NCBI GenBank assembly: GCA_965199875.1
Contig: OZ241346.1
Span: 1 to 64,000 of the forward strand
Direction: 5' to 3'
DNA: 64,000 nucleotides
Source of the DNA: VXYL01 sp965199875
GTDB taxonomy: Bacteria > Pseudomonadota > Gammaproteobacteria > Pseudomonadales > Azotimanducaceae
Shown: positions 55,536 to 64,000 of the stretch, one piece after another
Numbering within the stretch: position 1 is the first letter of the stretch
How the letters are laid out: each line of letters starts with the position of its first letter
Position numbers and translations under genes: made by a program
Notes under the pieces: model-generated
What the model was told of the DNA's origin: nothing
Seen by the model: only the letters and a program-made list of their open reading frames with translations
Database searches by the model: none

Positions 55536-56456
55536 ATGAAACTAGCGGTCGAGTTTCCGAGCGTCAGCTATCGCGAAGGCGGTGCCAAGGTTCTGCAGCT
55601 GGCCGAAGCCATCGAGAACATCGGCTTCGATCAGATCGACATTTTCGACCACGTCGTCATGGGCTATCCCACCGCCACTCGGCCAGCGCCGATGTATCCC
55701 CCCAGGATGCCGATCCTGGAGGCGCTGATGACGCTGTCCCACATTGCCGCCGTCACCCGGCGGATCGGCCTCGGCACCGAGGTGCTGGTGCTGCCGCAGC
55801 GCCAGCCGGTGCTGGTGGCGAAGCAGGTGGCGACGTTGGACATCCTGTCCGGCGGGCGCGTGCGTCTGGGCGTCGGCGTCGGCTGGCAGGAGTCCGAGTA
55901 CGACGCTCTGGAGGAAGACTTCCACACCCGTGGCCGGCGCATGGACGAGGCCATCGACGTGCTGCGCGCCTGCTGGAACGACGAGCAGGTGGACTACCAC
56001 GGCGAGTTCTACGGTTCCACGGCGATGGCCATGGAGCCGAAGCCGCCGCAGGGCGGCCAGCTGCCCATCTGGATCGGCGGCGCCGCGGACGCCGCCTTGA
56101 AGCGGGTGGCGGAGCGTGGCGACGGCTGGCTTGCCACCGCCATCGTCGACCCGGCCCAGGCGGCCAGGTGCAAGGCGAGGATCGCCGCCCATGCCGAAGC
56201 GGCCGGGCGCGATCCGGCGCACATCGGCTATCAGATGATGCTGGACGTGCCGCCAAGAGACGACGCCGGCAAGCGCTTCTACGCCGAAGTGGACCGCGTT
56301 GCCGAACGCGCCGCGGCCGTCAAGGCGATGGGCTTCGAGTGGGGCGCGTTGAACGCCACCGCGATCTTTCAGTCCGGGGCGCGCAGCGTCGATGCGATGG
56401 TGGAGGTTCTGGGCAGGGCCTTCGAGGCCATTCGCCGGGAAGTCGGCGGGCCGTGA
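55536..56456 (+). CDS. LLM-class (luciferase-like) flavin-dependent oxidoreductase
   Basis: A 306-residue TIM-barrel oxidoreductase. Family features are GFDQIDIFDHVV, the LGTEVLVLPQRQPVLVAKQV stretch, the flavin-binding GGRVRLGVGVGWQESEY and the C-terminal PIWIGGAADAALKRVAERGD. Members use F420 or FMN; no F420 biosynthesis gene is in the window, so the cofactor is unresolved. AGGAGG precedes ATG 55536 at ideal spacing. It converges with the flavodoxin-like gene. Confidence 0.88.
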   Translation: MKLAVEFPSVSYREGGAKVLQLAEAIENIGFDQIDIFDHVVMGYPTATRPAPMYPPRMPILEALMTLSHIAAVTRRIGLGTEVLVLPQRQPVLVAKQVATLDILSGGRVRLGVGVGWQESEYDALEEDFHTRGRRMDEAIDVLRACWNDEQVDYHGEFYGSTAMAMEPKPPQGGQLPIWIGGAADAALKRVAERGDGWLATAIVDPAQAARCKARIAAHAEAAGRDPAHIGYQMMLDVPPRDDAGKRFYAEVDRVAERAAAVKAMGFEWGALNATAIFQSGARSVDAMVEVLGRAFEAIRREVGGP

Positions 56457-56505
56457 GGCGGGCCGCGGGAAACCTCGATGGCCGGTGGCGGCGGACATCG
56501 CTTCG

Positions 56506-56976
56506 CTAGTAGATGCCGGCCTCCAACCCAGCTGCCAAGGTCATGCCGAGTTCGCGGCAGGCGTCCAGATCTTCCCGTCGCACTTCGCCGCGGGCGATGA
56601 CGGGCGCTTGCACTTCGTTGAACGGATAGCCTCCGGCGATGCGGCGGATGGCGCGCAGCGCGCCTCGCCCGTCGTTGCCGGCGCTGATGAAGAGGGCGTA
56701 GGGCAGGGGCGGTATCTTGCCCTCCACCGGGTAGAACGTGCGATCCAGGAAGTCCTTCATGCCGCCGGACATGTAGCCGAAGTTCTCGGGCGTGCCCAGC
56801 AGCAGCGCCTGCGTCCACAAGAGGTCGTCCGGCCCCGCTTCGCTCGCCCGGCGAAGGCGAACCTCGACGCCTTCGATCAGCTCGTTCGTCGCTCCCGCGT
56901 AGGCGGCCTCGGCCAGCGCCTTGGTACGTCCGCTCTGCGAGTGGTATACGATCAGCAAGCGCTTGGCGGAATCCAT
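56506..56976 (-). CDS. Flavodoxin-like / NADPH-dependent FMN reductase family protein
   Basis: A 156-residue flavoprotein fold. The phosphate-binding loop is IVYHSQSGRTKALAEAA and the second flavin loop is LLGTPENFGYMSGGMKDFLD. Probably an electron carrier or quinone reductase. Between the LLM gene (convergent) and threonine ammonia-lyase (divergent). Confidence 0.85.
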   Translation of the reverse strand: MDSAKRLLIVYHSQSGRTKALAEAAYAGATNELIEGVEVRLRRASEAGPDDLLWTQALLLGTPENFGYMSGGMKDFLDRTFYPVEGKIPPLPYALFISAGNDGRGALRAIRRIAGGYPFNEVQAPVIARGEVRREDLDACRELGMTLAAGLEAGIY

Positions 56977-57104
56977 GGCGAGCCGCTTGGCGAACGCTGT
57001 GGTGTCGGGCGCATCAAGCGCACACTACCACAGCGGACTTGGTGCAGGTGCCGTGCCGCCCCGCACCCGGCAGCTAGACGCGGGACGGCCTTGGGGCGGG
57101 AAGC

Positions 57105-58310
57105 ATGGCGATCAACTTGGCGGCGATTCGCGCCGCAAGACGGCGCATCGGCGGTCTCGTCGTCAAGACGCCGCTGACGCACTCCGCGGTTCTCTCCGCG
57201 CGTCTCGGCGCGAACATCCACCTGAAGCACGAGAACCTGCAATTCACGGCTTCGTTCAAGGAACGAGGCGCCCTCAACCGCCTGTTGCAGCTCGACGACG
57301 CCGAGCGGGCTCGCGGCGTCGTGGCCATGTCCGCCGGCAACCACGCCCAGGCGCTGGCCTGCCACGGCCAACGGCTGGCGATTCCCGTCGTCATCGTCAT
57401 GCCGCGTCATACGCCGAACGCCAAAGTTCGCCAGACCCGCGTCTTCGGCGCCGAGGTCCACCTGCACGGCAGCCGTTTCGCCGAGACCCTGTCCTTCACC
57501 CAGGAGCTGGCAGAGCAGCGCGATCTGGTGCTGGTGCATCCCTTCGACGACGAGGCCGTGATCGCCGGCCAAGGCACGCTGGGGCTCGAGCTGCTCGAAC
57601 AGGCTGCGGACCTGGACACCATCGTCGTGCCAGTCGGCGGCGGCGGCCTGATCGCTGGCACCGCGGTGGCCGCCAAGGCGCTGCGCCCGCAGATCGCCAT
57701 CGTCGGCGTCCAGACTGAACGGTTCAGCGCCGCGGCGGCGATGTTCAACGGCAAGCACCCGCCGCGTTCTGTCGCCGGCACCGTCGCCGAGGGCATCGCC
57801 GTCGAGACGCCGGGCACGCTGACCATGCCCATCGTCCGCGAGTTGGTGGACCGTCTGGTGACCGTCTCCGAAAGTGCCATCGAGCAGGCGATCTTCACGC
57901 TGCTGGAACTGGAAAAGACGGTCACGGAAGGAGCAGGCGCCGCGACGCTTGCCGCCGTCGCCGCCGAACCGTCGCTGGCGGCTGGCAAGACGGCACTGGT
58001 GCTGAGCGGCGGCAACATCGACATGATGATCCTGTCGTCTGTGCTGCAGCGCGGCCTCGTCCGCCGGCGCTCCCTGGTGCGCTTGTCGGTGGAACTGGCG
58101 GACCTGCCGGGCGCCCTAGCCGGGCTGACCGGCGTGCTCGGCGAACTGGACAGCAACATCGTCGACATCGTCCATCAGCGAGCCTTCCGCGCCTCCTCGG
58201 CACGGGCGACCGTGGTCGAACTGGTCTTGCAGATGCGCGGCGAGGAGCAGGTCGAGGAGGTCGTGCGGTCGCTGCGCGAACACGGCTACGAAGCGACCGT
58301 TCTGGACTGA
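57105..58310 (+). CDS. Threonine ammonia-lyase with ACT domain
   Basis: A 401-residue PLP enzyme deaminating threonine (or serine) to a 2-oxo acid. The Schiff-base Lys is in FTASFKERGALN (Lys52), the phosphate-binding Gly-rich loop is VPVGGGGLIAG, and PLP contacts appear in MSAGNHAQAL. From about 330 an ACT-type domain follows (SVELADLPGALAGLTGVLGE, VELVLQMRGEEQVEEVVRSL). This length with one ACT domain fits the catabolic/short type rather than the long biosynthetic IlvA. ATG 57105. Confidence 0.92.
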   Translation: MAINLAAIRAARRRIGGLVVKTPLTHSAVLSARLGANIHLKHENLQFTASFKERGALNRLLQLDDAERARGVVAMSAGNHAQALACHGQRLAIPVVIVMPRHTPNAKVRQTRVFGAEVHLHGSRFAETLSFTQELAEQRDLVLVHPFDDEAVIAGQGTLGLELLEQAADLDTIVVPVGGGGLIAGTAVAAKALRPQIAIVGVQTERFSAAAAMFNGKHPPRSVAGTVAEGIAVETPGTLTMPIVRELVDRLVTVSESAIEQAIFTLLELEKTVTEGAGAATLAAVAAEPSLAAGKTALVLSGGNIDMMILSSVLQRGLVRRRSLVRLSVELADLPGALAGLTGVLGELDSNIVDIVHQRAFRASSARATVVELVLQMRGEEQVEEVVRSLREHGYEATVLD

Positions 58311-58327
58311 CTGCTCCCGTGGTTGCC

Positions 58328-58369
58328 GCGGGGCGCGTAGTTCGCCGAGCAAACTCGAACGCGCCCCGC
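58328..58369. terminator. Bidirectional hairpin between converging genes, repeat copy 3
   Basis: GCGGGGCGCGT (58328-58338) pairs with ACGCGCCCCGC (58359-58369), with an inner AGTT/AACT. It lies in the 68-base gap between the threonine ammonia-lyase and LLM genes, which converge, so a bidirectional terminator is likely though no T-run is present. On the minus strand the same sequence reads CACCCTGCGGGGCGCG then TTCGAGTTTGCT, related to copies at 30367-30415 and 51279-51300. Confidence 0.6.
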
Positions 58370-58378
58370 AGGGTGCGC

Positions 58379-59248
58379 TTAGGCGTTGCCCTTCACCTGC
58401 GCGACGACCTCGACGTAGCGATCCAGCAGTGGCAGCACGACGTCCCTGCCTTCCGGGGGCAGGCCGAAGATGACGTGGTCGAAGCCCTGCCCGATGCGCC
58501 CGGCCACGCGCTCGGCATCCGGCGGCGCTCCGAAGAGCGCCAGGGCCAGGTCTTCCACCTTGCGTCCCTTGGCGGCCATCGCCTCTTGCAGACGCTCCAT
58601 GTTGCCGCTGCCGAGGCCCCCGATCGGCATCCAGCCGTCGGCGTAGTCGGCGATCCGCTCGAACACCCACTTGGAGTTTGCGCCGAGCCAGATCGGCGGG
58701 CCGTTCTCCTGCACCGGCTTCGGATAGCTCCACAGCGCATCGAAGTTCACGTGCTGGCCGTGGAACTCGGCTTCGTCGTCGTTCCAGATGGCGCGCATGG
58801 CGAGCACCTTCTCGCGGCTGATGGCCCAGCGGTGGCGGTAGCTGGCGCCGTGGTTCTCCATCTCTTCGCGATTCCAGCCGGCGCCGATGCCGATGATCGC
58901 GCGACCGCCCGAGATCACGTCCAGCGAGGCGATCTCCTTGGCCGTGGTGATCGGGTCCCGTTCGATGATCAGACAGATGCCGGTGCCGAGCAGGATGCGC
59001 TCGGTTACCGCCGCGCAAGCGCTCAGGGCGACGAACGGATCGTGCCCGTGCCAGTACTGCTTCGGCAGCTCGCCGCCACCGGGAAACGGCGTTGCCCGGC
59101 TCGCCGGAATGTGCGTGTGCTCGGGGAAGAACAGCGCGTCGAGGCCGCGTTCCTCCACCGCCTTGGCCAGTTCCACCGGCTGCATGGAGTAGTCCGTCGG
59201 AAAGGTGCTGACGCCGAACTTGGCGCCTTCTACACCGCGAAATGCCAC
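58379..59248 (-). CDS. LLM-class oxidoreductase, TIGR03619-like
   Basis: A 289-residue LLM-family enzyme. Family parts are FGVSTFPTDYSMQPVELAKA, ALFFPEHTHIPASR, GTGICLIIERDPITTAKEIA, GGRAIIGIGAGWNREEMENH and PPIWLGANSKWVFERIADYA. The ordering matches the F420-dependent TIGR03619 group. The GTG start 59248 has AGGAGA upstream. The two LLM enzymes are similar in family but far from identical. Cofactor unresolved. Confidence 0.88.
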   Translation of the reverse strand: MAFRGVEGAKFGVSTFPTDYSMQPVELAKAVEERGLDALFFPEHTHIPASRATPFPGGGELPKQYWHGHDPFVALSACAAVTERILLGTGICLIIERDPITTAKEIASLDVISGGRAIIGIGAGWNREEMENHGASYRHRWAISREKVLAMRAIWNDDEAEFHGQHVNFDALWSYPKPVQENGPPIWLGANSKWVFERIADYADGWMPIGGLGSGNMERLQEAMAAKGRKVEDLALALFGAPPDAERVAGRIGQGFDHVIFGLPPEGRDVVLPLLDRYVEVVAQVKGNA

Positions 59249-59342
59249 TGTGTTCTCCTAGTCGCTCAAGGGGCGAGCGTTGTGTCGCTGCACACCTTGC
59301 CACAACTCCACAGCGATGTCCCAATGGGCGCCGTCAGCACCT

Positions 59343-60161
59343 TCAGCCGCCGTCCAGGCGGCAGGCGTGGCGGTACAGCTCGAGGTCGGGCTGGCAGATC
59401 GCCGCGATCCTCGACTGCCTGCCCTTGTCGAACAGCGCATCGGTGCTTTGGGTCGGTGGACGCTGGTTCAGCTGCCGAAGGCGCAGCGGGCGGCCGAAGC
59501 GCCTGCGGAACGCCGCTTGGAACCGGTCGAGGCGCTCCAGCGTGCCGACGATGGCGAACTTCTCCAGATTGGCTTGGGCGCGGCGAATGGCCGCGGCCGA
59601 CGTGTAGTCTCCGCGCTCGTCGACACCGCCGATGAAGCGCACCAGCTCGTACCCTTGCGCCCGGCCGAAGTCGGACTCCAGGAAGGCGTCGATGTCGCGC
59701 TCGGTGTCGAACCAGGGATCGTTCGCCCGGGCGTGCTGGAAGTACGACGAAATCCAGCGTTCGACCGGGTGGCGCAGCAGGGTTACGAAGGCGTAGCGGT
59801 CTCCGAACGCGCGCTGCGCCGCGTCGCTGAAGGCGTAGTGTCCGCAAACGAAGCGGCAAGACTCCTGGCCGAGCGCGTACAGCAGCAGATCGCCGCGTCG
59901 CCGGAGCAGCCGGTCGAACGCCGCCGGCGACTCGAACGTGCTGCCGCAACCATCGCCGATGGCCGCCGCTTGGCAGGAAGCGTTGCGGTCCAGCTGCGCC
60001 ACGATGGTCTTCTCGCGGAAGTCGAGGCGCAGATAGAGCGACCGCATGGCGTCGTACACGGCCGTGCCGCCGCACTTCGGCACGTGCAGAAAGAAGATCC
60101 GTTGCGGGAATGGCCGCAGGGCGTTGCGAAGCCGTGGCAGCAGCGAACCGAAATCTCTCAT
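59343..60161 (-). CDS. Sulfotransferase (family 2-like)
   Basis: A 272-residue PAPS-dependent sulfotransferase. The 5'-phosphosulfate-binding loop is FFLHVPKCGGTAVYDAM and the 3'-phosphate motif is LLRHPVERWISSYFQHA. Such enzymes sulfate polysaccharides or lipids. ATG 60161 is used; an in-frame ATG lies five codons upstream. Divergent from a second sulfotransferase-like gene with 187 bases between. Confidence 0.87.
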   Translation of the reverse strand: MRDFGSLLPRLRNALRPFPQRIFFLHVPKCGGTAVYDAMRSLYLRLDFREKTIVAQLDRNASCQAAAIGDGCGSTFESPAAFDRLLRRRGDLLLYALGQESCRFVCGHYAFSDAAQRAFGDRYAFVTLLRHPVERWISSYFQHARANDPWFDTERDIDAFLESDFGRAQGYELVRFIGGVDERGDYTSAAAIRRAQANLEKFAIVGTLERLDRFQAAFRRRFGRPLRLRQLNQRPPTQSTDALFDKGRQSRIAAICQPDLELYRHACRLDGG

Positions 60162-60348
60162 GGCATGGCTTCGCATGGGCCGTCGGTGCGAGCGTCAACG
60201 CACCGAACAAGCCCTCGGCAGCGTCGCGGTCGTTGGTCGGTGGCGACTGCCACTATAGCGCCGAAATTGGCGCTGAACGCGGATGGCGTTGCGACCTGCA
60301 GGCGAGTTGCCCCCGACGGCTCGTTCGGCGCGATAGTCTTGGCGTTCC

Positions 60349-61677
60349 ATGAAACGCCAGCTGTTCGTACACATCGGGCTGCCCAAGGCCGGTTCGACGT
60401 CCATCCAGTCGATGTTGGCCGATTGGCCTGCCTTCTTCGAGCGAGCCGGCGTCCATGTAGCCGTCGCCGGAAGGCAGGCGGGCAGGCACAGCCGGCTGTA
60501 CGGCGACGATGGCGAGCCGGAGCACGGCGCGTGGGACGATCTGCTGCGCGAACTGACACGCTGCGCGGCGCCTCGGTTCGTGATTTCCTGGGAGCCGTTC
60601 GCGGCCAACGGGCGCAGCGCCGGCGGCCAGCGGAAAAGCAGGGGCAGCTGCGTCTCCGACATCGCCGCGCTCGCCAGGGCGGCCGACGTCGACGTCAAGA
60701 TCATCGGCTACGTCCGCCCGCAGTACCAGTACCTGGAGTCGCTGTACGTGGAAGGGGTAAAGATGGCGAGGCAGACGGCTTCCTTCGCTGCCGCTGTCGA
60801 GCAGTACCTGCAAAGTCCAACGTTCGACTACAACTGGGTCTTCAAGCCTTGGCGAGAAGCGTTCGGAGACCGGCTGGTCATTCTTCCGCTGGCAGGAGCA
60901 CGAACGGCCAGTGGCGTGTTGGAACACTTTCTGAACGTCGTCGGGGCTGCGGATCCGGCTTTGGCCGAGGTTCGGCTGCGCAAGAACGCGCGCATCGGCG
61001 CCAAGCATGTCGAGGTGCTGCGACTGGCCGGCGCGGCCCTCGCTGGCCTGCCGCCGGATCGGCGAGCGAGGTCCCGGAAGCTCGATTCGCTGCGCTCGAC
61101 GGTGCCACCGCTGCTCGCCGCCGACTGTCCGTTTGCCGGACTGACGTCTGCGCAAGTCGCCTCCGTCGGCGAACGTTTCGACGCCTCCAACGCCCGCTTC
61201 GCCCGCGAATACGGCATCGACCCGGACGGTGTCCTGTTTCGCCAGCCGGCCGACGGCCTTGTGCGCCCGGCGATTGCCGACAGGACGAACTTCAGCGACG
61301 TCGAGCGCTCTCGGCTGTGCCGGCTGATCGACGCCGTGCTCGGCGAGGAAGTCGCCGAAGTTGTCGCCGCGTCCTTGGACGCTCGGCGCTGGTCGGTCTC
61401 CAAGCGTCAAACCTCGTCGGCTCGCGCCGTCGAGCGCCCTGGTACGTTGCCGGCACGGCCGCGTCGGCGTTGTTCGTGGCCGGCGCTCGATGCCTCGTAT
61501 GCGCGGCTGCGCCGGCGCGTGCGGTTGGTTCGCGGCCAGGCGCGAAGCGTTCGCGACTACCCCAGCGCAGTCGCTTTTCTGCGTTGGTTGCGCTGGGAGC
61601 TCGAAATTCGCTGCCGCCGGCGGTCCTTCCGGTTTGCCTGGTTTGCCTCGTTTGCGCGGACGACCGCCGGCCGCTGA
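60349..61677 (+). CDS. Sulfotransferase-like protein with basic C-terminal tail
   Basis: A 442-residue protein. The N-terminal VHIGLPKAGSTSIQSMLADW is a 5'-PSB-type loop, and KIIGYVRPQYQYLESLYVEG is the expected later block. From about 360 the protein is Arg-rich with low complexity (RPRRRCSWPALDASYARLRR), a tail that looks degenerate or unusual for an enzyme and could reflect a late frameshift. ATG 60349. Paired with the neighbouring sulfotransferase; probable surface-glycan modification. Confidence 0.7.
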   Translation: MKRQLFVHIGLPKAGSTSIQSMLADWPAFFERAGVHVAVAGRQAGRHSRLYGDDGEPEHGAWDDLLRELTRCAAPRFVISWEPFAANGRSAGGQRKSRGSCVSDIAALARAADVDVKIIGYVRPQYQYLESLYVEGVKMARQTASFAAAVEQYLQSPTFDYNWVFKPWREAFGDRLVILPLAGARTASGVLEHFLNVVGAADPALAEVRLRKNARIGAKHVEVLRLAGAALAGLPPDRRARSRKLDSLRSTVPPLLAADCPFAGLTSAQVASVGERFDASNARFAREYGIDPDGVLFRQPADGLVRPAIADRTNFSDVERSRLCRLIDAVLGEEVAEVVAASLDARRWSVSKRQTSSARAVERPGTLPARPRRRCSWPALDASYARLRRRVRLVRGQARSVRDYPSAVAFLRWLRWELEIRCRRRSFRFAWFASFARTTAGR

Positions 61678-61701
61678 ACGTGCCGGCGTCCGTGCGGCGG
61701 T

Positions 61702-63813
61702 TCATCGGCGAAAGCGATGAAAGCGATACGGTTGGAGCGTCGGCCACGCGGCCAAGCCAGGCCCCCACTCGAGATGCGCGTCCTCGCTCCACAGCGCAGC
61801 CGCACCGGGCACGAACTGGCCAATGCGTATCCGGTCGACCTCGTTGGGTGGCGGAGCAAGCTCTGCGATGCAGCGTCCTGCGACCGTGAATCCGCTGTCC
61901 TGAAAGCGAAACTCGACGCGTCGGGCGCGCGCGGCTTCGCGGAAGTAGAACGCCGCGCCGAGCCCGGGGTCGGCAGGGAAGGTCTCCAGGAAGAAAGGTG
62001 GCTCGCCGTCGAAGCGCTGGCGTGGCGCGCAGGCGGCGCCGGTCGCCACGATCAGTCGGTTGCGCACCAAGTGGACGTTCCAGTCGGCGCCGCCCTTCAG
62101 CAGCGGATCGCCGAGCATGGCGTATCGTTCGTCGTAGCGTGCTCGGTCGTACAGGAACACATGCTGGTTTTCCGGCGTTAGCAGACCAGCGCCGTCTCCG
62201 CTGCGCTCGCGTCTGAGCACGAAGTCCGCTCGCTGGCGCTGTGCGCCGTTCAGCGGTGGGACGAAGAGCCTGCCGCTCAAGAAGTAGGTCATCAGATACT
62301 GGGTTTCGAGCCGCGTCGCTCGGTAGGGAATCACGCCGGCGTCCTCCGGCACGAGACGGCGGATCGCCTCCATGTCGTCGCTGAGCGCGCGCCAAGGCGA
62401 GCTTTTCTCGGGGTTGGAACGCAGCCAGCCTAGCTGCAAGCTGGAGAACACGAAGAGCAGCAGGGCGACGCCGACACAGATGTCGATCAGACGTTGGGCG
62501 CGGCGGCCCGTTCGGGCAAGCGAGCGCGCCCTGGCCAGCACGGTGGCGAAGAACACCAGCGCAAGCGTGGCAAGGAACATGCCCTCGAAGAGTTGAAACG
62601 TCACGCCGCCACGCAGGATCAGCGTCCAGCAGCCACTGAACGTCGCCAGCGTCGCCATCAGCACCCGATGCCGGGTGAAGGCTAGGCCGACGATGCTGAC
62701 CGTGAACACGAAGACGCCCCAAAGGCGCGCGGCGAGCTTGCCGGGCACATGGTGCCCGATGGCGTAGGGCATCGACGACCGGCCAGCACGCTCGATCAGC
62801 GTGGCCAGCAACGGTCGCCATCCGACCGAGGCGGCCTGCCGCTCGTTGAAGCGAGCGTTCAAGCCTAGCCGCTTCAGCATACTGCGAAAGGATGGAAGCT
62901 CCGTCAACGTCGTCTCGCGGTGTCCCGCAAGCGCGTATACGGTGTGGTACGGGCTTCGAAACGAAGAGAGTTCGGGTGGCGCCGTACCAGCTCCGTATCC
63001 CGCCCATGGCGCACCTTGGGCCACGGCCGTCCGTTCCAGCGCGAAGTTGAGCGCCAACATCGCGAGGCCCATCGTCAGAGCGACGGCGCCGAGCATGGCA
63101 TGGCGGCCGAGCAGCAGTGCCGTCCACCCCGTTGTGCGCCTGCCGCGCAGCCACCCGGCCGCGATGCCGAAGACGATGAAGGGCAGCAGCAGGGCGAAGA
63201 CGTGCCAGCCGATCAGCACCGCGAGGCAGCTCTTGGCCAATAGCTGGCGGAAGCGTCCTTCCTGGCTGAACACCACCAGCGCATGAAACGTCAGCATCAC
63301 CGCGAACAGGTCCATCGTTCCTTCCGTGGCGACCATGTCCGCGTAGTGCAGCGGGTAGAAGGACGAGAATGCCAGCAGCGTCGCCGCCAAGGCGACGGAG
63401 GGGTCCTCCACCAGCCGTCGCATGGCCAGGCAGGCGAGCACCATCGCCGCGGCGAAGAACGCCAGCATCAACACGCGGGCGGCGTAGAGACAGGCCGCCA
63501 GATCGTCGGCGAAGGGCAACGTAGCGACCTTGAGAGCCAGCGATCCGCCGATGGGAAAGCGGTTGTACGGCTGAAGGACGGTCTCGCCGATGTTGTTGAC
63601 GAAGCGGAAGTCGTAGCCGACAAAGCCGTGCTCGGGCGAGCGGTTGGCGGCGACCATCAAGTGGTCCACGGAAATGCCGCCGTGATCGGGACGCCACAGA
63701 TCGAAGCCCCCTGGGCCGAGCGCGGACGCGAACACGGTGCCGAGGGCCAGCAGCAGCACGGCGATGGGACGTCGTTCCGGCGCTAGGGCGGCACGGACGA
63801 AAGCAGGCGTCAT
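61702..63813 (-). CDS. Large multi-pass membrane protein of unknown function
   Basis: A 703-residue protein with roughly ten to twelve hydrophobic segments, including VLLLALGTVFASALGPGGFD, MLAFFAAAMVLACLAM, LLPFIVFGIAAGWL, LGAVALTMGLAMLALNFALE and ICVGVALLLFVFSSLQL. A large soluble C-terminal domain (from about 480) has LFVPPLNGAQRQRADFVLRR and HVFLYDRARYDERY. The architecture is like GT39/ArnT-type glycosyltransferases, but the acidic first-loop motif of that group is not clear. It converges with the second sulfotransferase-like gene. A surface-polysaccharide role is suggested by position only. Confidence 0.7.
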   Translation of the reverse strand: MTPAFVRAALAPERRPIAVLLLALGTVFASALGPGGFDLWRPDHGGISVDHLMVAANRSPEHGFVGYDFRFVNNIGETVLQPYNRFPIGGSLALKVATLPFADDLAACLYAARVLMLAFFAAAMVLACLAMRRLVEDPSVALAATLLAFSSFYPLHYADMVATEGTMDLFAVMLTFHALVVFSQEGRFRQLLAKSCLAVLIGWHVFALLLPFIVFGIAAGWLRGRRTTGWTALLLGRHAMLGAVALTMGLAMLALNFALERTAVAQGAPWAGYGAGTAPPELSSFRSPYHTVYALAGHRETTLTELPSFRSMLKRLGLNARFNERQAASVGWRPLLATLIERAGRSSMPYAIGHHVPGKLAARLWGVFVFTVSIVGLAFTRHRVLMATLATFSGCWTLILRGGVTFQLFEGMFLATLALVFFATVLARARSLARTGRRAQRLIDICVGVALLLFVFSSLQLGWLRSNPEKSSPWRALSDDMEAIRRLVPEDAGVIPYRATRLETQYLMTYFLSGRLFVPPLNGAQRQRADFVLRRERSGDGAGLLTPENQHVFLYDRARYDERYAMLGDPLLKGGADWNVHLVRNRLIVATGAACAPRQRFDGEPPFFLETFPADPGLGAAFYFREAARARRVEFRFQDSGFTVAGRCIAELAPPPNEVDRIRIGQFVPGAAALWSEDAHLEWGPGLAAWPTLQPYRFHRFRR

Positions 63814-63946
63814 GGCGGCAGGTTCCCGTCGTCCTCTCTCTTAAAGGAAATCAGGTTGCTCGACTCGGTGTGGCCGGAGCGGCGAGAGGGTTTCGGCCTG
63901 CGTCAAGTGCGCCAGGCTTATGCTGGTATGCATCGAGCCCAACGTG

Positions 63947-64000
63947 CTAGCGTCCGGCGGCGCTTGCGAACACGACGCACAGCGCGAGCAGCAGCAGAAG
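63947..64000 (-). CDS. C-terminal tail of a membrane-associated protein (partial)
   Basis: The last 17 codons visible at the window edge read LLLLLALCVVFASAAGR followed by TAG (63949-63947). A Leu/Val/Ala stretch ending a protein points to a C-terminal membrane helix. The rest lies outside the window. The 63814-63946 gap holds no gene I can see. Confidence 0.4.
   Translation of the reverse strand, partial: LLLLLALCVVFASAAGR

Noticed and set aside
55536..59248. An F420-dependent pathway from the two LLM enzymes
   Set aside because: LLM proteins can use FMN; no F420 biosynthesis gene lies in the window, so cofactor assignment is not supported.

Overview
The window is G+C-rich, gene-dense DNA from a Gram-negative bacterium. 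Evidence for the envelope type is a TonB-dependent receptor, lipoprotein signal peptides and the tail of an RND efflux adaptor. The complete SUF iron-sulfur operon, the enzyme repertoire (thiolase, enoyl-CoA hydratase, phosphotriesterase-like, LLM oxidoreductases, sulfotransferases) and the base composition suggest an environmental, possibly marine, (gamma)proteobacterium. The taxon is an inference. I saw no tRNA, rRNA or CRISPR array.

Layout. 1-3.5 kb: end of an efflux adaptor, an alpha/beta-hydrolase and two small glycosyltransferase-like genes in one overlapping operon. 3.6-10 kb (minus strand): a tightly overlapped SUF operon, sufB-C-D-S-(HesB/IscA)-sufT-sufE, preceded by an IscR-like palindrome. 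10-17 kb: an accessory island of decayed type I restriction-modification debris. It holds fragments of hsdR and two hsdM genes, a broken AAA ATPase with a DUF4276-like partner, an orphan HicB and an 89-bp MITE-like insertion. In the middle, on the opposite strand, sits an intact two-gene ATPase/TPR module, which is the best candidate here for an undescribed system. 17-22.4 kb (minus): an operon with a secreted hydrolase, a small protein, an enoyl-CoA hydratase and a dimethylformamidase-like large subunit. 22.9-25 kb: a type II restriction-modification pair with one frameshift in each gene. 25.6-35 kb: metabolic genes (thiolase, AGCS symporter, hydrolase, Uma2 protein, phosphotriesterase-like enzyme, large PEP-utilising enzyme). 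35-41 kb: TonB receptor, CRTAC1/VCBS lipoprotein and TPR lipoprotein in an apparent operon. 41.2-43.2 kb (minus): a four-gene operon of a phytanoyl-CoA-dioxygenase-like enzyme with three small or unknown proteins. 43.6-45.9 kb: a second accessory pair, an AAA-type ATPase and a C5 cytosine methyltransferase that converge and overlap. 45.9-52.3 kb (minus): two ABC exporter half-transporters, an SDR and a Gfo/Idh/MocA enzyme. 52.4-64 kb: M16 protease, two LLM oxidoreductases, a flavodoxin-like protein, threonine ammonia-lyase, two sulfotransferases and a large membrane protein.

The core genes are intact, while the restriction-modification genes carry single-base deletions, a nonsense codon and an insertion. 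That contrast argues that the defence genes are genuinely decaying rather than suffering random sequencing error. The two intact ATPase modules (12.8-16.4 kb and 43.6-45.9 kb) stand out against it.
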